10,285 nucleotides of DNA from Baffinella frigidus (lineage: Eukaryota; Cryptophyceae; Cryptomonadales; Baffinellaceae). Position 1 is the first letter of the stretch. Each line of letters opens with the position of its first letter. The DNA is taken from positions 115,144-125,428 of the forward strand of contig MU646846.1 in the NCBI GenBank assembly GCA_026770585.1, written 5' to 3'. Below the pieces are notes generated by a model, which had not been told where the DNA came from, made no database searches, and worked only from the letters and a program-made list of their open reading frames with translations. This document shows, in pieces, positions 1-6,200 of this stretch. The position numbers were made by a program, and so were the translations under genes.

Positions 1-207
1 CCCCCGAAACTCCAAACCCTAAACCCCAAACCCTGAACCCTGAACCCTGAACCCTGAACCCCAAACCCCAAACCCTCAACCCTAAACCCTAAACCCTAAA
101 CCCTAAATCCTTAAACCCTACACCCTAAACCTTAAACCCTAAAACCCAGACCCTAAAACCTAAACCCCAAACCCCAAACCCCAAACCCTGAACCCGAAAC
201 CCTAAAG
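1..207 (+). repeat. Telomere-like array, C-rich strand on +
   Basis: Degenerate 7-mers (CCCTAAA, CCCCAAA, CCCTGAA, CCCTCAA) fill the intron 3' end up to the exon 1 acceptor. Mixed variants and the coding exon right after make it interstitial, not a chromosome end. Confidence 0.95.
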
Positions 208-211
208 CCAG

Positions 212-295
212 CCGGGTGCGGTGCGTGGTGCTGCGGGCGGGAACAGCGAACAAGCACTTCTCGTACGGCCTTGACCTCAAGGAGGCTGCCAAAGG
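212..295 (+). CDS. ECH1: ECH1 exon 1 of window (first oxyanion loop)
   Basis: Encodes RVRCVVLRAG, then TANKHFSYGLDLKEAAK. VVLRAG plus HFSxGLDL is the first conserved crotonase block. A Tyr sits where most family members have Ala, just before GLDL. The acceptor follows telomere-like repeat directly and could be CCAG (exon from 212) or AAAG (exon from 208). The donor AAAGG|GTCCGC leaves phase 2, which exon 2 completes to Gly. The frame stays open past the donor to 494, but that tail is not crotonase-like. Confidence 0.8.
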
Positions 296-3200
296 GTCCG
301 CGCGCGACCCCCCTAATCCGGCTCAGATCGCTTTACACATGGATACGGTTTTTACCACCGAGGGAATTTATGTGAGATGTATGAGCAGGATATTTCCTGG
401 CCGTTGCGAGATCTCGTCCCATGGTCACGTCCGAGAACTGTCGAAGGTTTTGCCGGGGTTTCGATTTCACTCCCGCAAACCGTTGCAGGTTTAGTGTATA
501 TATCGCGCGTCACAACCGCGAAATGCTCTGGTTTCGTGGATTGTTTTGCGTGACACGACCGCGAAACGTTGCAGGTTTGCCGGGATTCCGATGGACGGCC
601 CCCGCCACGAACTGCGCAAGCTCATTGCCGAGTGGCAGGTCGGCGATCCCCATACAGTTGACTAAACTGGGCAGGGTTTGTACCGGCGTGGTGACTAATC
701 CGGGCAGGATTCGTACCAGGGCAACTTGGAATTAGTCAACAGTGGCAGGTCGGACCACGCCAGAGTCCTTCGAAGGGCTGCCTGATAGTCAATTTCTGGG
801 AAAGTCGCTCTTTGGCTCGAGTCGCCAAAAGTCTACTGCCCGCTGAATTTCATCTAGGAACATACCAGAATCTGTCCACATAAAAGGCGTAAGATAGCGT
901 CATTGCACGCCTAAAATAGCATATACACCGTTATCTTCGGCGTCGGACGCCTAAGATAGCGGGACATAATCTGTCTGGTTCCGAGATGAAATTCAGCGGT
1001 CGCGTCCTGAGTTACCCCCTCTCAAGCTCTGAGACATGCATCAACGCCACATGTACAAGCCAAGGGACCCACAGCAAGTGCTTGAGCTTTTCCAGGGGCC
1101 TGCTTCGCCTCACCCGCCTGCCTCTTAGCTCTTCCCCAGTTAATCTAGGCTCCTCATCAAATAAATTTAGATGCTCTTTGCACTGGAGCGCTTGAACGAA
1201 GTCCTGGTCTAAATGTTCTGAGTACCAGGATCTGAAATTAGACTGGTAAAGCAACTCGTCCTGGTACATTTTTTTGGAGGCTTTAACAAGTTTTAAAGCC
1301 TCTGCGTTTTACAATTTGTACCAGAACCAGTTGCTTTACGAATCTATTTTCAGATCCTCGCACTAGTAATGTATTTAATGTGGAGCCCAGTTAAATGAGG
1401 CAGAGCTAGGTACGGTTGACTGAACCGGGCAGGTTTTGTTCCAGGAAGGTGACTAATCCGGGCAGGATCAGTACCAGGGAACCCTGGAATCAGTCAACTT
1501 TCGTACGGGGGACTGTTGTTCTGCCCCGGCGACTTCATCATCTGAATTCGAAACACTGTTAAATACGTACGGGTGGACGCTCTAATTCCGGCGTCAACTT
1601 AAATCCGATATTCCGTAGCGTGCTACGTATGCAATACAGTAGCGTGCTATTGTCGAAATGGACTTCGCGCGGAATCGAGGTCAGGTCAGGAAATCAGGAT
1701 TTGTTTTTAAAAACGGACTTTTATGCTATCTTAGGCATGGTTTTTATCTCAAAATAGCATCTCCCACCCATTAGATGACACAAAAAGGCAAAAAGATAAC
1801 AAAATGTTGCTGACCTGACCTCGATTGTTTCCGCGCGGAGCCCATTTCGACAATACGGAACGCCGGCATCAGGCTGATGCTATAATTAGGGCGTCCACCC
1901 GTACACGCCTACTTGAAAATTGACATGATGATGCAGTTTCGAGCATTTGACGATCCATGCCGTTTAACTCGAAACCCTAAACCCTAAACCCTAAACCCTA
2001 AACCCTAAACCCTAAACCCTCAACCCTCAACCCTAAACTCTAAACCCCAAACCCCAAACCCCAAACCCCAAACCCCAAACCGTTATTCAGGGGGGCTTCA
2101 CGGCCGTGGCGAAATCTCCGAAGCCAGTCGTGGCCGCCATCTCTGGCTGGTGCATCGGCGCTGGTAAGCCTAAACCCTAAACCCTAAGCCCTAAGCCCTA
2201 AACCCTAAACAGTGAACACTAAACACGGAACACTAAACACTCAACCCTACACCCTACACCCTACACCCTAAACCCTAAACCCTAAACCTTGAACCCTAAA
2301 CCCCAAATCCTAAACCCTAAACCCTAAACCCGAATCCCTGATCCCTAAACCCTCAACCCTCAACCCTCAACCCCAAACCCTTAACCCCAAACCCTAAACC
2401 CCAAACCCTAAACCCCAAACCCAAACGCCCAAGCCCTAAACTCCGAACCCTTGCAGGGGTGGAGCTGATCAGCGCAGCAGACATCCGGGTCTGCTCCAAG
2501 GACGCGAAGTTCTCTCTCAAGGTCTCAAGGATCCCCACTCGGTGGCCTTCGCAGACTATGTCAATCTATGGTACAAAGCTTTTCCATTTCTAAGGAATAG
2601 CCGGAAGTTCACCCAGATTTCTGGGTGAAATCCCCTTCGAAGCCCAATGTGTGGCAGGGCCATGAGGTGGTTGTTTCAGTTCCAAGTTTTGTACCAAACG
2701 GTTTTCACAACTCAAGTTGACGGAGTTGCAGCGCTGCATCTGTCAACTTAGACCCGGGAAGTCAACTTCCGGGGTGTCATGAAGCGTGTCCTGTCCGAAC
2801 ATGAAGCGTCTATTTCCCCTACATGAGACGTGTCTTTTCCTTCGATGAGGCGTGTATTGTCTGTGCAGATGAAGCGTGTCGTGTTCGGACATGAAGCCTG
2901 TCGTGTCCTTACGTGAAGGGTGTCGTGTCCGTGTCCAGGAGGCAGAGCTGGGGATCGTCGCGGATCTGGGGGGTCTCCAGAGACTGCCCCCCATCATCGG
3001 CGCTGGTCTCATCAAACCCGAAACCCGAAACCCGAAACCCGAAAACTGAAAAACGAAAACCGAAAACCGAAAACCAAAAACCGAAGACCGAATCCCGAAA
3101 ACCGAAAACCGAAAACCGAAACCCGAATCCAGAATCACGAATCCCGAAACCCGAAACCCGAAACCCTAAACCCTAAACCCTAAACCCTGAACCCTAAACC

Positions 3201-6200
3201 CTAAACCCTAGAGTCATCCTCTGTGAAAAAAAACTGCTACTTATCGGGGGGAGGGGGGGTTACACACACTTGAGACGTAGTCTTGAGATTTTGATTCAAA
3301 TCAAAATGCGATGCAAGTCCGCCTCGGGAAGACGACTTAAGTCAACATGTGCTCGGGAAGACGGCGTAAGTCAACATGTGGTGGTATGGCACGGGTGTGG
3401 CCAGGCTCCCGCCAGACCCGTCTTAATTCGAGAACAAGTATTTTCTTCCAGGCTGGCTGGAAACGAAAATTACTACACAAATGGTCATGTCCTAGAGCAG
3501 TTGTGCAGTAAATTTCGTGCAGATTTTTGAAACAAAAATATTTGTTCCCGGATGAGCCTGCTGCGTGGCAGGCATTTCCCCTTCAGAACTCTGAAATAAT
3601 CTCCGTTAAGATATTGATTAATTGATTTTGCGGCAACGAAATTGACTACACAGGTTCGATTTTCAACCTCATGTTTCGTGCTAAAAGGGTTTCGCGGTAC
3701 AGATGAAACATTATTGCGCATGACAATGGCTCAAAGGGCTAAACTTTTGGCGTGTTTCCCTGGGTAGATCCTCCCAGCATGAACTTCACTCGTAGATCTT
3801 GGAGTCCTATCTACGATTACTCGTAGATAGGACTGCAAGATCAATAGCACGCGACACCTGGCGCTGGCGGTGTACAATACATGTAGCGGATACACAAATA
3901 CCGTTATATCCGATTCCTGGTGTTTCTCTTGCTTCTCGACTGCCGTTGAGCATGGTGGTACAGAACCTTACAACTATTGTAGAATTCGGGTTGGCTTGGA
4001 CTTTCCGAGGGTCGGTCGGGCAGAAATCTGACGAAAATGCGCCGTTTTGTGTCATCTTATGGGTGGAGGATGCTATCTTGTCATCAATCTCATGCATAAG
4101 ATAGCATAAAACTTCATTTTTTCGAGAAAATCCTTTTTGCCGGCCCGACCCGAATCCAAGCCAACCCGAATTGTACAATACATGTACTGGCAGGGGCGAC
4201 GCGACACCTGGCGGTGACCGCGACCCTCTCCGCGCCTGAAAGGGTGTAGGGCAGGCACGGCTGTTAGATACACGTGTCCATCTAACATACCCTGTGTGTG
4301 TCGAAGACGACTCGTAGGTGTCAGAGGTCGGACACGACACCGGACATGGAGTCAGAAACCGGACATGGAGTCACCCCCCTTCTGGTTTCGGGTTTCGGTT
4401 TCTTTTTTTAGAGTGGATTGGTGATTACCGTGTGCTGATTTGCCCTGGCAGGGGCGACGCGACACCTGGCGCTGACGGCCGCGACCATCTCCGCGTCGGA
4501 AGCATACTCCCTCTCGCTCGTCACTGCCGTCCATGATGACGCTGCAGGTTACCCACATCGTTTTGATGACCCCAGGTCGACCCACACAGTGGGCTTCGCA
4601 GATTGGTCTATTTATGTTCGTGGGAGTAATCAAGAATGGCTCGGTACAAAGACATCTTATTAACTGACGTTTCGACCAGATTTCGGGTCGAAAGTTTGTT
4701 CGAAGCCCACTGTGTGGTACTACCGGGAAACTGATGAATCAACTGTCAAGTGAGTCTCGACTTTAATTGATCTGAACTGTAATCGATATAAGGGTCGTTT
4801 AGCATACGGCATTGCCTGTGGAAGGCCCTAGCATTCCTAGGACTGCGCCTCTTTGAAACTACTCGATTGCAGGATCACTGAGTAGGTTACCCGTAGTGCT
4901 GAGGAGGGTGCTGAGATATGTCTCGGGTGGGGGCAGCGATGCCAGAGCTCGGTGTGTTGAGTACGGTGCTCGGTGTGTTGAAGACGGTGTGCGAGTGCTG
5001 AGATATGTCTCGGGTGGGGGCAGTGATACCAGAGCTCGGTGCGTTGAGTACGCTGTTCGGGGTGATCAAGACGGTTTCAGGGTGCTGAGATGATGTGTCT
5101 CGGGTGGGGCAGCAAAGTACTTGGCAGCCGAGGTTTAGGGTTTACAGTTTGAGGTTTAATACGCTGCTCGGCGTGTTGAGGACGGTATTTGGTGTACATT
5201 GGAGGGTGCTGATGCGATGTGTCGCGCGTGGATGCAGCGACATATGCGGCAGCCGAGGCGATCGCGGTGCGGATCGCGTCGTTTGACCCCCACGCCATGG
5301 CCGGCATCAAGGTACGTACCATTGCTTTCGATTTCGTGATGTATTAGCTGGGATTCGCCCGCCGACCCGTGACTTCTCTTAGTCTAAGGATCGGTTCAGC
5401 CTACGTTGAATGCAGGCACCGTCCTGCCTATTGTTGAACATTCGCTTTTGTTTGGAACATCTGATCGTTTGATCGTTTGATCGTTTGCTCTCCACGCCGT
5501 GGCCGGCATCAAGGTACATTCGACAAAGGAACAAACATAAACGCAAGCGTTGATCGTGTGATCCGCAATGGAGGGGCGACGCGGCACCTGCCGTTTGGTC
5601 GTTTGACCCCCCGGCCATGGCGAGCATCAAGGTACGAAAGGAGGGGTTCTCGAGCACGGAAGGAGACTTTTTGAGTAGCCCTTGCACAACAACTCAGGAA
5701 TTGCATCATTTTTCAGGAGAAAATCCGCGTTTATTTGGATTTTTTGATCGTTGAGGTATGCACCACACGAGAACCCGCACCCGGATCCGAAAGTATCTTC
5801 GGGAATCGAAGACGGTATTTACGTCTTCGTGAACGTTGCGTTTTTGCTTATTTATCTCGTTAACAACGGATGTTTAAAGAATCTGGTACCAAGAAGGATG
5901 GTGTCACAGGCTGACTAGTGGACGTTTGACCGTTACTGCATGCCTGGCATCAAGGTACGAAAACACACGGGGTTGAGCACGGAATGAGACGTGTTCGAGT
6001 AGCCCCTGTGCAATGGACAACCCGGGACGGTGCGGTTGTTTAGTCAAAAGGGAGAATCCAGTCCAATCCGTCGTTGTATCTATGTACCCATCCTCTCTCT
6101 TCGTTATGTATCTATCTATGTACCAATCTTGAACCTGCCTCTCCATCTGGTGCACGCCCCCGAAGAGAGGGCTTTTGAGACCAACATAGCCCCCCTGCAC

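Noticed and set aside
1-207. True chromosome end
   Set aside because: Repeats are degenerate, continue straight into a coding exon, and recur at many internal places on both strands.
296-494. Exon 1 extended through the open frame to 494
   Set aside because: The tail has no crotonase similarity, whereas the donor at 296 (phase 2) joins exon 2 with the right phase and family-like length.
2779-2938. CRISPR array
   Set aside because: Units are contiguous with no unique spacers; likewise the 39-nt repeat at 6801. The context is eukaryotic introns.
2743-3183. Low-complexity open frames over the CCCGAAA array, both strands
   Set aside because: Repeated GFGFRFSVF or NRKPKTE patterns are just the heptamer array read as codons.
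3807-4340. 177-codon minus-strand open frame
   Set aside because: It runs across a fold-back element and two exon 6 fragments on the opposite strand; no family-like pattern, composition explained by inverted repeats.
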